From: JBBSTY01 sp038235385
GTDB lineage: Bacteria; Actinomycetota; Acidimicrobiia; Acidimicrobiales; Acidimicrobilacustridaceae
Reading direction: 5' to 3'
Length of the DNA: 23,420 nucleotides
Assembly (NCBI GenBank): GCA_038235385.1
Contig: JBBSTY010000057.1
Span: 1-23,420, forward strand
The first letter of the stretch is position 1, and every line of letters starts with the position of its first letter. The notes under the pieces are model-generated. The model searched no databases. It saw only the letters and a list, made by a program, of their open reading frames with translations, and was not told where the DNA came from. Both the position numbers and the translations under genes were made by a program. This document shows, in pieces, positions 16,870 to 23,420 of the stretch.

Positions 16870-17421
16870 ATGCGCACTCGGCTCACCGGGAAGCTCCTGG
16901 TCGCCACGCCGGTGATCGGCGAAGGCACGTTCGCGCGCGCCGTCGTGCTCGTGCTCGAGCACGGAGCCGAGGGCGCGTTCGGCCTGGTGCTGAACCAGCC
17001 CACCGATGTCGACCTCCTCGATCCGCTTCCGCAGTGGTACGCACTGGCGGCGCATCCGAGCGTCGTGTTCGTCGGCGGCCCGGTCGACCAGGAACGCGCC
17101 ATCGGCCTTGCCCGGACGACGGCCGACGCGGTCGATGGCTGGAGCCCGGTGGTGGGGCGCGTGGGCATGCTCGACCTGACCGCAGGTCCCGACGACATCG
17201 GCGACAGCCTGGCGGAGGTCCGAGTCTTCGCCGGGTACGCCGGGTGGGAGACGGGCCAGCTCGAAGGTGAGATCGACCTCGGCGCCTGGTTCGTCATCGA
17301 GCCGGTCACCGCCGATCTGCTCAGCTCGGAGCCCGAGGCGCTCTGGTCGACGGTGCTGCGTCGCCAACAGGGCCCGACGTCCTACTTCGCCACCTACCCG
17401 GACGACCCCACCCGCAACTGA
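16870..17421 (+). CDS. YqgE/AlgH family protein
   Basis: A 183-residue soluble protein. Family marks: G-K-L-L-V-A-T-P-V-I-G-E-G-T-F-A-R-A-V-V-L-V-L-E-H at the N-terminus, E-G-A-F-G-L-V-L-N-Q-P-T, and V-F-V-G-G-P-V-D-Q-E-R-A in the middle, then R-V-F-A-G-Y-A-G-W-E-T-G-Q-L-E-G-E-I and G-A-W-F-V-I near the end. The family is widespread and of unclear biochemical role (AlgH was linked to alginate regulation in Pseudomonas). ATG 16870 has no clear Shine-Dalgarno; a CAACAT box lies 9 bases before it, one base off TANNNT. It converges with the lipid kinase gene. Confidence 0.93.
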   Translation: MRTRLTGKLLVATPVIGEGTFARAVVLVLEHGAEGAFGLVLNQPTDVDLLDPLPQWYALAAHPSVVFVGGPVDQERAIGLARTTADAVDGWSPVVGRVGMLDLTAGPDDIGDSLAEVRVFAGYAGWETGQLEGEIDLGAWFVIEPVTADLLSSEPEALWSTVLRRQQGPTSYFATYPDDPTRN

Positions 17422-17432
17422 TCACAGGCCGA

Positions 17433-17478
17433 CGGACCGCCCCGCCTCCCGGACGACCCGTCCCGACCGTTCGGTCCG
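17433..17478. terminator. Weak inverted repeats between yqgE and the lipid kinase gene
   Basis: CGGACCG and CGGTCCG (17433-17439 / 17472-17478) can form a 7-bp outer stem, and GGACG-ACC-CGTCC (17451-17463) an inner hairpin. The 67-base gap separates convergent genes, so a terminator is expected; the structure is weak. Confidence 0.3.
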
Positions 17479-17488
17479 ATCGCGGCCA

Positions 17489-18925
17489 TCAGGCGTCGCC
17501 CGCCTCCTCGACGGGAGGTTCGTCGGTGCCGGGGGTGTCGTCCTGGTCCGGTGGGTTGAGGTTGAACGCGAGGGCGAGGAGCCCGGCGTAGGTGGGCGGT
17601 GCCGAGGACTGCTCGGCCAGCCCGACCCGCGTGCCCAATGGCACGAGCACCCGTGCGGCGTCGGCGTGGGTGCGGAACTCGAGCGGCGGCTGCAGGGCAA
17701 CCCGTTCGCCGTCGATGCCGGCCACGATCTCGGTCTCGTCGGAGCGAACGGTGAACTCGGCGGTGGACCAGGTCCACAGCGCCTGGGACGACTCGGCGCG
17801 GCCGGCTGCGGCGAGCACGGTGATGGCGACGAGATCGCTGATCCGCTCGGGGTTCACCGTGATGACGCCGAGCTGGCCTCCGGTGAGGGTCTCGCGCTGG
17901 GCCGTGTTGGAACCGATCGAGTATGGGTTGTTCGACACCAGCAGGAGGACGGCCTGGTCGAGGTGTCCGTGTTCGGGCACGTCGAAGCGGAGGTCGAACC
18001 ACGGACCCTCGCGCTCGAGGAGCGACGGCAGCATCTCGAGCGCCGTCGACACCTTCGCGTCGCGGTAGCCGTCCTGGTCGACGATGGCGGCGTACGCACC
18101 GAGCGCCACGTTGTTCACGAACGTGCGACCGTTCACCACGCCGACGTCGACGGAGCGCTCCTCGCCGTCGACGAACGCCGCGAGCGCATGACGAGGGTCG
18201 GTTCGGTCCAGGCCGAGATCGAGCGCGAAGTGGTTCCTGGTTCCCGACGGGATGCACACGAACGGGAGATCGTGCTCGATGGCGATGCTGAGGACCAGCG
18301 CCTGGGAACCGTCGCCCCCCGCCATGCCGAGGACCTCGGCTCCTCGGGTCACGGCATCCCGGGCGAGCGTCTCCAGATCGTCGTCGGGCCCCATGACGAC
18401 CGCCTCGACCCCGAGGCCCCTGGCGGTCTCGGCGAGGTCGAACTCCCCGGCCTTGCCGTCGCCCGATCGCGGGTTGATGATCAGCACCGATCGTCGTCCC
18501 GCGACCCCATCGGTCTGCATGGCGTCGAGGTCGGTCGTGGGCGGCGGATGCTTGATCGCGTACCGACCGAGCAGCACGCCGGCGCCGAGCAGGATGAGCG
18601 CCACCGGAGGGACCAGGAGGGGGACCCCTGTTCGGTCGCCCCAGAACAGCACGAGCGCGACCACCGAGCCGGCGGCGATGATGCTGGCGGCGGCGGCGGC
18701 CCACCGGATGGGTCGGGGGAGCGCGACGGCGGCCAGGCCGCAGACGAGCATGACCCCGAACACGCCGATGAGGACGATCGCGAACAGCGGCTGGAGCACC
18801 ACGAGCACGATGATCGTGACGGTGCCGATGGCTTCGGCCACCACCGCCACCAGGGCCGCAACCCGCTGTCGGGAGTGCGGACCGACGCGGCCACGGATCC
18901 CCTTCGACGCCAAGCCTTCGGACAT
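17489..18925 (-). CDS. Membrane-anchored diacylglycerol-kinase-like lipid kinase
   Basis: 478 residues. The N-terminal 125 residues hold about four hydrophobic helices (about 22-45, 48-69, 74-94, 101-121), an extension not found in plain DagK/YegS proteins. The DAGK catalytic domain follows: I-I-N-P-R-S-G-D-G-K (149-158), the nucleotide-binding G-G-D-G-S (203-207), and P-S-G-T-R-N-H-F-A-L-D-L-G (226-238), then the C-terminal beta domain with S-N-N-P-Y and G-I-D-G-E. It should phosphorylate a lipid alcohol such as diacylglycerol, or a related substrate, at the membrane and feed phospholipid recycling. The tail (about 450-478) is acidic and disordered. ATG 18923-18925 has a TACGAT box 8 bases before it. 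Downstream of the second acyltransferase on the same strand, but with its own promoter box. Confidence 0.92.
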   Translation of the reverse strand: MSEGLASKGIRGRVGPHSRQRVAALVAVVAEAIGTVTIIVLVVLQPLFAIVLIGVFGVMLVCGLAAVALPRPIRWAAAAASIIAAGSVVALVLFWGDRTGVPLLVPPVALILLGAGVLLGRYAIKHPPPTTDLDAMQTDGVAGRRSVLIINPRSGDGKAGEFDLAETARGLGVEAVVMGPDDDLETLARDAVTRGAEVLGMAGGDGSQALVLSIAIEHDLPFVCIPSGTRNHFALDLGLDRTDPRHALAAFVDGEERSVDVGVVNGRTFVNNVALGAYAAIVDQDGYRDAKVSTALEMLPSLLEREGPWFDLRFDVPEHGHLDQAVLLLVSNNPYSIGSNTAQRETLTGGQLGVITVNPERISDLVAITVLAAAGRAESSQALWTWSTAEFTVRSDETEIVAGIDGERVALQPPLEFRTHADAARVLVPLGTRVGLAEQSSAPPTYAGLLALAFNLNPPDQDDTPGTDEPPVEEAGDA

Positions 18926-18933
18926 GACGCGTG

Positions 18934-18939
18934 ATCGTA
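18934..18939 (-). promoter_or_regulatory. Putative -10 box of the lipid kinase gene
   Basis: Minus-strand TACGAT ends 8 bases before the ATG at 18925 and is preceded by GGTGACC. It predicts a leaderless or nearly leaderless mRNA; no Shine-Dalgarno is seen. The same hexamer precedes the response regulator gene. Confidence 0.4.
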
Positions 18940-19021
18940 GGTCACCGCGGGTCGCACCGGACCGGGCGCGTCGGTCGGGCGGCAGTCGGCTCCGCAGCTC
19001 CGCGAGTCACGCCTCAGCGCC

Positions 19022-21064
19022 TCAGCTGAGCATCGCCTCGGCGACGAGCGGGCCCAGGATGGATTGCCAGACCTCCGGCGCCGTGTCGGGCGTGGCATGG
19101 ACACCGTCGGGGAGGAGCCGACCGGATTCCTCGGGCGAGAGCGCATCCATGGAGTCGCCGAAGTCGACGAACCCCACGTCGTCCCGCTCGTCGGCGACCG
19201 ATCGCAGCAGGTCGTTGAACTGACGGGTGCGCTCGTCCTGGTCGTCGGGGAAGCCGCGGACCAGGCGGGCCCGCCCGTCGTCGCCCGGGCCGATGCGGGG
19301 GATCGATGCCAGGATCACCTGGTGGCTCCCGCTGGCCGTCAGCTCGTCGATCGCCTCGATCAACCGCGCGCGGGTTGCTTGCTCGATCACGGGGTCCTCG
19401 ATGGTGCGCCACACGTGGTCGTCGTCGAGGAACCAGTCCGCGGTGTCCCAGGTCCCGAGCAGGACCAACGCCACGTCGACATCGTTCGTGCGCGTCGCGT
19501 CGGACCACCTCGACGGCCAGTCGAGGCACTCGACGGGCGGCCGCAGCATCGAGGTGTCGTCCGTGCCGACCTTCGCCCGCCCTTCGGGGTCGAGCGGCGA
19601 CACCCGGGCACCGTCGGTGAGCAGCCCGCAGCCGAGACGGGCGTAGCCGTCGGCGACGTCGATGTCGTCGCGGGTCTCGGTCCAGTACCCGGCGGCGAGA
19701 CCGAGGACCAGGGCGGACGAGCCTCCGAAGACCCCGAGGCGGGCGGCGCCCGGCTGCGGTTCCGTCCCCGACCCCTCACTGGCGGCGGCGACACCCTCGG
19801 CCGGGCCGATGGCACCACGGTCCGAGCGGGCGATCGCCTCTTGTTGGGCCGCCTCGAAGTCGTAGGTGGGCGCGGGCACATCGCGGAGGACGGCGACGAG
19901 CAGGATCACCACCATCACGGCCGCAACCGGCGACAGGACCATGCGGTTGGTGATGGCTCGACCGCCCGGGCGCGAGTGATGTGAATCGGGAAGGAGCGGC
20001 CGTTCGATCCAGACGTGGACCGCCGAGCCGACGGCGATCGCGACGGCGAGCTCGATGGTGACCACGGCCGTGAACTCGAGGGTGGGGAACTGGTGGTCCA
20101 CCAGTTGGAAGAGGGGCCAGTGGAGTGCGTAGATCGAGAGGGCGGCGACCCCCAGCCATCGAAGCGGTGCGATCCCGAGCACGCGCTCGAGCGTCGGGGC
20201 ACCGGTGACGCACGCGGCGACGACGAGCGCAGCGGGAATCGCGAACAGCCCCATCCCGCCCTGGTACAGCCATGGCTGGGTCCGGTCGACGAGCAGCATG
20301 ACCGCCAGCAGGAACCCCAGCGAGGCGAGCCCGGAAGCCGAGAGCACCCGACGCTGCGTCGCCGACCACCCCACCCGTCCGCGATGGTCGAGCCACAGGG
20401 CGAGCCACGCGCCGGCGAGGAACTCGGCGCCGCGCACGTGCGTGCCGTAGTACGCCTGATCGGGGGTGTGGCTCACGAGGAGCGGAACGAGTCCGAGCGC
20501 CACCGCAGCGCCGGCGACGACGTGGCGGCTCCAGGCCTCGTGGCGGCGGCCGACCCACGCGGCCACCCCGAGCACGGCGGGGATGGCGAGGAACCACTGC
20601 TCCTCGACCGACAGGGACCAGAAGTGCTGGAAGGCCGAGGGGTTCTCGAACAGCGCGCCGTAGGACCGGTCGTCGATCATGAAGCGCCAGTTCGACACGT
20701 TGGCGAGCACGCTGAAGGTGTCGCCGCCGAGCGACTGCTGGGCCCGGTCGCTCCCGATCCACACGGTGACGGCGACCGCCAGCGCCACGCCGAGCACGGT
20801 GATGGGCAGGAGCCGACGGGCCCGGCGGGTCCAGAAGGCGGTGAACGGCCGCTCGACGCCCCGTCCGCGCATGCCGACGTAGGACCGGGTCGCCAGGAAG
20901 CCGGCGAGGACGAAGAAGATGGTCATGCGGGCGAAGCCGCCCTTGACCCACCCGAGCTGCGCGTGCCACGCCATCATGCCCATCAGCGCCAGTCCGCGGA
21001 GGCCATCGAGCGCCGCGCTCCGCAGACGTCGTGGGGCGATGGTGCCCGGAGATGGGGTGGTCAT
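19022..21064 (-). CDS. Second membrane acyltransferase-3 protein with SGNH-like domain
   Basis: 680 residues from ATG 21062-21064; GTG 21077-21079 is an alternative, and the open frame runs on upstream without family sequence. The acyltransferase-3 domain begins A-L-D-G-L-R-G-L-A-L-M-G-M-M-A-W-H-A (Arg and His kept), G-G-F-A-R-M-T-I-F-F-V-L-A-G-F-L-A-T, F-W-T-R-R-A-R-R-L-L-P, and S-L-S-V-E-E-Q-W-F-L-A-I-P, with about ten helices. The C-terminal SGNH-like domain has G-V-F-G-G-S-S-A (447-450): Gly448 stands where the family has Asp (GDS), while the Ser is kept; L-L-G-T-W-D and L-P-D-G-V-H (block V Asp and His) are present. It probably acylates a surface glycan or lipid of unknown identity. It differs strongly in sequence from the protein at 13587-15662, so it is not a recent duplicate. 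Confidence 0.9.
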   Translation of the reverse strand: MTTPSPGTIAPRRLRSAALDGLRGLALMGMMAWHAQLGWVKGGFARMTIFFVLAGFLATRSYVGMRGRGVERPFTAFWTRRARRLLPITVLGVALAVAVTVWIGSDRAQQSLGGDTFSVLANVSNWRFMIDDRSYGALFENPSAFQHFWSLSVEEQWFLAIPAVLGVAAWVGRRHEAWSRHVVAGAAVALGLVPLLVSHTPDQAYYGTHVRGAEFLAGAWLALWLDHRGRVGWSATQRRVLSASGLASLGFLLAVMLLVDRTQPWLYQGGMGLFAIPAALVVAACVTGAPTLERVLGIAPLRWLGVAALSIYALHWPLFQLVDHQFPTLEFTAVVTIELAVAIAVGSAVHVWIERPLLPDSHHSRPGGRAITNRMVLSPVAAVMVVILLVAVLRDVPAPTYDFEAAQQEAIARSDRGAIGPAEGVAAASEGSGTEPQPGAARLGVFGGSSALVLGLAAGYWTETRDDIDVADGYARLGCGLLTDGARVSPLDPEGRAKVGTDDTSMLRPPVECLDWPSRWSDATRTNDVDVALVLLGTWDTADWFLDDDHVWRTIEDPVIEQATRARLIEAIDELTASGSHQVILASIPRIGPGDDGRARLVRGFPDDQDERTRQFNDLLRSVADERDDVGFVDFGDSMDALSPEESGRLLPDGVHATPDTAPEVWQSILGPLVAEAMLS

Positions 21065-21119
21065 GGTCGGCGGGGTCACCGTTCGTCGCGGTTCGTCGCC
21101 GATGGGGCGAACGTCCCCG

Positions 21120-21125
21120 AGGATA
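21120..21125 (-). promoter_or_regulatory. Possible -10 box for the second acyltransferase
   Basis: Minus-strand TATCCT, about 55 bases upstream of the chosen ATG, is the best promoter-like hexamer in the 169-base divergent gap with the LLM gene. If used, it rules out a start above about 21112 and supports 21064 or 21079. No -35 element is evident. Confidence 0.3.
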
Positions 21126-21233
21126 CTGTGAGACGCCTCTCGGGACCGCTCGGGTGGGACGCCGGGGCCCGTCGGCCCGGGTGCCGGTCGGGTCGGCGAT
21201 GCCGGACCCGGACACGACCAGCAGGGGTGCACC

Positions 21234-22313
21234 ATGGATGGGCAACTGTTCGAGCTCGGCTTCTACGGATTGGCCGGCCACTCGGACTCGCCGCGTGATC
21301 TCGTCACGGAGGCCCGTGATGCGGAGCGGATCGGGCTCGGATCGGTGTTCCTGTCCGAGCGGTTCAACTTCAAGGACGCGTCCACCCTCTCGGGCGCAGC
21401 CGGAGCGGTCACGGCCGAGCTCGGCGTGGCGACCGGTGCGACCAACCACAACACCCGGCACCCGATGGTCACCGCCACGTTCGCGACCACCATGCACCGG
21501 CTCACCGGTGGACGGTTCGCGCTCGGGCTCGGACGTGGCTTCGACGGTCTCTTCCAGGCGATGGGGCTGCCGACGATCACCATGGCGCAGCTCGAGGACA
21601 TCACCGGCCTCCTCCGCCGGCTGTGGCGGGGTGAGATGATCTTCGGGCACGAGGGCCCAGCGGGTTCGTTCGGCTTCCTGGGCCAGGACCCGTCCTTCGA
21701 CGAGGACATCCCCGTCATGCTCTGCGCGCTCGGCGAGAAGACCCTCGAGTTCGCGGGCCGGGTGATGGACGGGGTGATCCTGCACACGTTCTTCACCGAC
21801 GAGACCCTCGCCAGCTCGGTCGCTGCGGTACGTCGCGGGGCCGAGCAGGCCGGCCGGGATCCGGCGTCGGTGCGCGTGTGGTCGGTCCTGGCGACGGTCG
21901 GCGACCACATCGACGAGGATCTGCGCCTCAAGAAGCTGGTGGGCCGACTGTCCACCTACCTGCAGGGCTACGGCGACCTGCTCGTCTCGGTCAACGGGTG
22001 GGATCCCGATGTCCTCGCTCGGTTCCGGTCCGACGAGCGGGTGACGTCCATACCGGGAGCGATCGACGCCCTCGCCACCCCCGAACAGCTCGCGGCGATC
22101 GCCGAACTGCTGCCCGACGAGTGGCTCTCGGCCTCGGCAACGGGGTCGCCGGCGCAGTGCGCGGCGCGGGTCGCCGGGCAGTTCGACCTCGGCGCCGATG
22201 GGGTCATCCTCCACGGCGCCACGCCCGAGGAGCTCGAACCGGTGGTGTCGGCGTACCGCACCATCCGCGTCGGCGACCGGTTCACAGGACGGGTGGCGAA
22301 CCCCGGCCGGTGA
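21234..22313 (+). CDS. LLM-class flavin-dependent (probably F420-type) oxidoreductase
   Basis: A 359-residue luciferase-like TIM-barrel enzyme using F420 or FMN; the substrate is not predictable. Seen: E-L-G-F-Y-G-L-A-G-H at strand 1, A-R-D-A-E-R-I-G-L-G-S-V-F-L-S-E-R-F-N, L-G-V-A-T-G-A-T-N-H-N-T-R-H-P (the strand with the usual cofactor-contacting residues), T-G-G-R-F-A-L-G-L-G-R-G-F, and at the C-terminus Q-F-D-L-G-A-D-G-V-I-L-H-G. It resembles the mycobacterial LLM subfamily once grouped as TIGR03857, from memory. ATG 21234 has AGGGG about 6 bases upstream. It is divergent from the acyltransferase and sits just before an acyl-CoA dehydrogenase, which suggests lipid or steroid catabolism nearby. 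Confidence 0.9.
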   Translation: MDGQLFELGFYGLAGHSDSPRDLVTEARDAERIGLGSVFLSERFNFKDASTLSGAAGAVTAELGVATGATNHNTRHPMVTATFATTMHRLTGGRFALGLGRGFDGLFQAMGLPTITMAQLEDITGLLRRLWRGEMIFGHEGPAGSFGFLGQDPSFDEDIPVMLCALGEKTLEFAGRVMDGVILHTFFTDETLASSVAAVRRGAEQAGRDPASVRVWSVLATVGDHIDEDLRLKKLVGRLSTYLQGYGDLLVSVNGWDPDVLARFRSDERVTSIPGAIDALATPEQLAAIAELLPDEWLSASATGSPAQCAARVAGQFDLGADGVILHGATPEELEPVVSAYRTIRVGDRFTGRVANPGR

Positions 22314-22464
22314 GCGCCGGCGCTCGAACGCGCGGTCCCGGCGACGTCGATCGATCATCGACCGAGCGTCGGGGTGTGCACGTCCGGTCGCCGTTCGCCG
22401 TGGCCGGTGGCTGGTTCGGGGGCCGGGTCGGTCGCGAGCGGGGGCGGTCGACTCGATGCGGAAT

Positions 22465-22478
22465 TGGAACCTGTTCTA
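22465..22478 (+). promoter_or_regulatory. KstR-like operator over the acyl-CoA dehydrogenase promoter
   Basis: TGGAACCTGTTCTA matches the KstR consensus TNNAACNNGTTNNA at every fixed base and is a near-perfect palindrome. KstR is the TetR-family repressor of cholesterol catabolism in mycobacteria and Rhodococcus. TAGTCT at 22477-22482 fits a -10 box and overlaps the operator's right end, so binding would block transcription. The acyl-CoA dehydrogenase GTG lies 43 bases downstream. Other TetR regulators bind similar sites, so the factor is inferred. Confidence 0.6.
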
Positions 22479-22521
22479 GTCTCGACGCCACCCGGCTCAC
22501 GGGGACGAGGAACGGAGACCT

Positions 22522-23420
22522 GTGGATTTCGACGACACGCCGGCCGAAGCCGCTTTCCGCATCGAGGCGCGCGAGTGGCTGGCGTCTCAGGCCGGGCCGC
22601 GCACCGGTGACCTCCACCGAAAGGTGATGAGTGGAGACGAGTCCTACGTCGGACCGTCGCGGGCGTGGCAACGGACGCTGTACGACGCCGGTTGGGCCGG
22701 GATCATGTGGCCCACCGAGTTCGGCGGTCGCGGCGGCACCGCCGTTCAGGACGCGATCTTCGCCCAGGAGCAGCAGCGCTTCGAGGTGTCCGCCGGCCTG
22801 TTCATGGTGGCCATCACCATGGTGGGGCCCACGATCATCGCCCACGGGACCGAGGCGCAGAAGCAGCGGTTCCTCGATCCCATCCTCCGGGGCGACACCG
22901 TGTGGTGCCAGCTGTTCTCCGAACCCGGCGCAGGGTCGGACCTCGCCAACCTCGGCACCCGAGCCGAACGGGACGGCGACGAATGGGTCGTGAACGGCCA
23001 GAAGGTCTGGACCTCCCACGCCCACCTCGCCGATTGGGGGATCCTGCTGGCCCGGAGCAACCCGGACGCACCGAAGCATCGTGGCATCACGTTCTTCCTC
23101 GTCGACATGCGCACGCCGGGGATCGACGTCCGACCGCTTCGTCAGATGACCGGTGCCGCGCACTTCAACGAGGTGTTCTTCACCGACGTGCGCGTCCCCG
23201 CAGCGAACGTGCTCGGCCCGGTCGACGGGGGATGGCGCGTCACCATGACGACCCTGACGAGTGAGCGGGGCGCGATCGGTGGCGGCGAGGGCGTGACGAG
23301 CTGGGACGAGATCCGCCGGCTCTTCCTGGCGTCGAGCCGGGTGGACGATCCGGTGGCGCGCGATGCGGTGATCGAGGCCTACATCCGCTCGGAGCTGCTG
23401 CGGTTCTTCGGCTACCGCAT
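22522..23420 (+). CDS. Acyl-CoA dehydrogenase, 5' part
   Basis: FAD enzyme that introduces the alpha-beta double bond in acyl-CoA thioesters. The frame is open from GTG 22522 to the window edge (299 complete codons), so the C-terminal domain and probably the catalytic base are missing. Start: GTG with GGAGA at 22514-22518; the protein begins V/M-D-F-D-D-T-P-A-E-A-A-F-R. Seen: W-P-T-E-F-G-G-R-G-G, the FAD/substrate segment Q-L-F-S-E-P-G-A-G-S-D-L-A, W-V-V-N-G-Q-K-V-W-T-S, F-F-L-V-D-M-R-T-P-G-I-D-V-R-P-L, F-N-E-V-F-F-T-D-V-R-V-P, and G-W-R-V-T-M-T-T-L-T-S-E-R. This is the FadE type common in actinobacterial steroid and fatty-acid clusters; the KstR-like operator points to a steroid or branched-lipid substrate, as inference. 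Confidence 0.95.
   Translation, partial: MDFDDTPAEAAFRIEAREWLASQAGPRTGDLHRKVMSGDESYVGPSRAWQRTLYDAGWAGIMWPTEFGGRGGTAVQDAIFAQEQQRFEVSAGLFMVAITMVGPTIIAHGTEAQKQRFLDPILRGDTVWCQLFSEPGAGSDLANLGTRAERDGDEWVVNGQKVWTSHAHLADWGILLARSNPDAPKHRGITFFLVDMRTPGIDVRPLRQMTGAAHFNEVFFTDVRVPAANVLGPVDGGWRVTMTTLTSERGAIGGGEGVTSWDEIRRLFLASSRVDDPVARDAVIEAYIRSELLRFFGYR

Noticed and set aside
19776..22358. A 2.6-kb minus-strand open frame across the second acyltransferase and the LLM gene
   Set aside because: It is out of frame with the acyltransferase and antisense to the LLM oxidoreductase; no recognisable domain.

Overview
The window is high-GC, gene-dense bacterial chromosomal DNA. The strong G/C bias at third codon positions, the LLM-class (F420-type) oxidoreductase, the KstR-like operator, the M23-linked ftsEX locus and the many TANNNT boxes placed only 6-10 nt before start codons all suggest an actinobacterium. 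Acidimicrobiia (Ilumatobacter-like) is my best guess, but it is inference from gene content and style, not a database result. No rRNA, tRNA, tmRNA, CRISPR, phage or insertion sequence was recognised.

Left part (1-11.6 kb): the 3' part of S-adenosylhomocysteine hydrolase (sahH) converges on a minus-strand pair, a FlgM-like small protein and comF. Then on the plus strand come a short ribosome hibernation factor (hpf), a LuxR-type response regulator whose receiver has lost its phosphoacceptor Asp, secA, prfB, ftsE, ftsX and a secreted coiled-coil M23 (LytM) peptidase. The order comF / flgM-like / hpf / secA / prfB / ftsE / ftsX matches the order known from the Bacillus subtilis comF-flgM-hpf-secA-prfB-ftsEX region and looks like an old conserved block for protein export, translation termination and division-linked wall hydrolysis. 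A very long hairpin and a GTAAC direct repeat separate prfB from ftsEX.

Middle part (10.7-13.5 kb): a crotonase-fold enzyme overlaps an unrecognised protein built around four 34-residue repeats. That protein is translationally coupled (GTGA overlap) to an RDD-type membrane protein.

Right part (13.6-23.4 kb): two large membrane acyltransferases (acyltransferase-3 plus SGNH domain, both minus strand) flank a BAX-inhibitor-1/YccA-type membrane protein, a YqgE/AlgH protein and a membrane-anchored diacylglycerol-kinase-like lipid kinase, an envelope-themed group. The window ends with an LLM-class oxidoreductase and the 5' part of an acyl-CoA dehydrogenase, which has an exact match to the KstR consensus over its promoter.

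No gene-free stretch exceeds 300 bases. The largest gaps are 2036-2240 (comF/hpf divergent region), 15663-15908 (acyltransferase/BI-1 divergent region), 21065-21233 (acyltransferase/LLM divergent region) and 22314-22521 (before the acyl-CoA dehydrogenase); what I could see in them is listed. No obviously novel multi-gene system is present. The most unusual items are the 34-residue repeat protein with its RDD partner, the pseudo-receiver regulator upstream of secA, the 20-bp-arm hairpin, and a Gly in place of Ser in the RF2 stop-codon recognition tripeptide.
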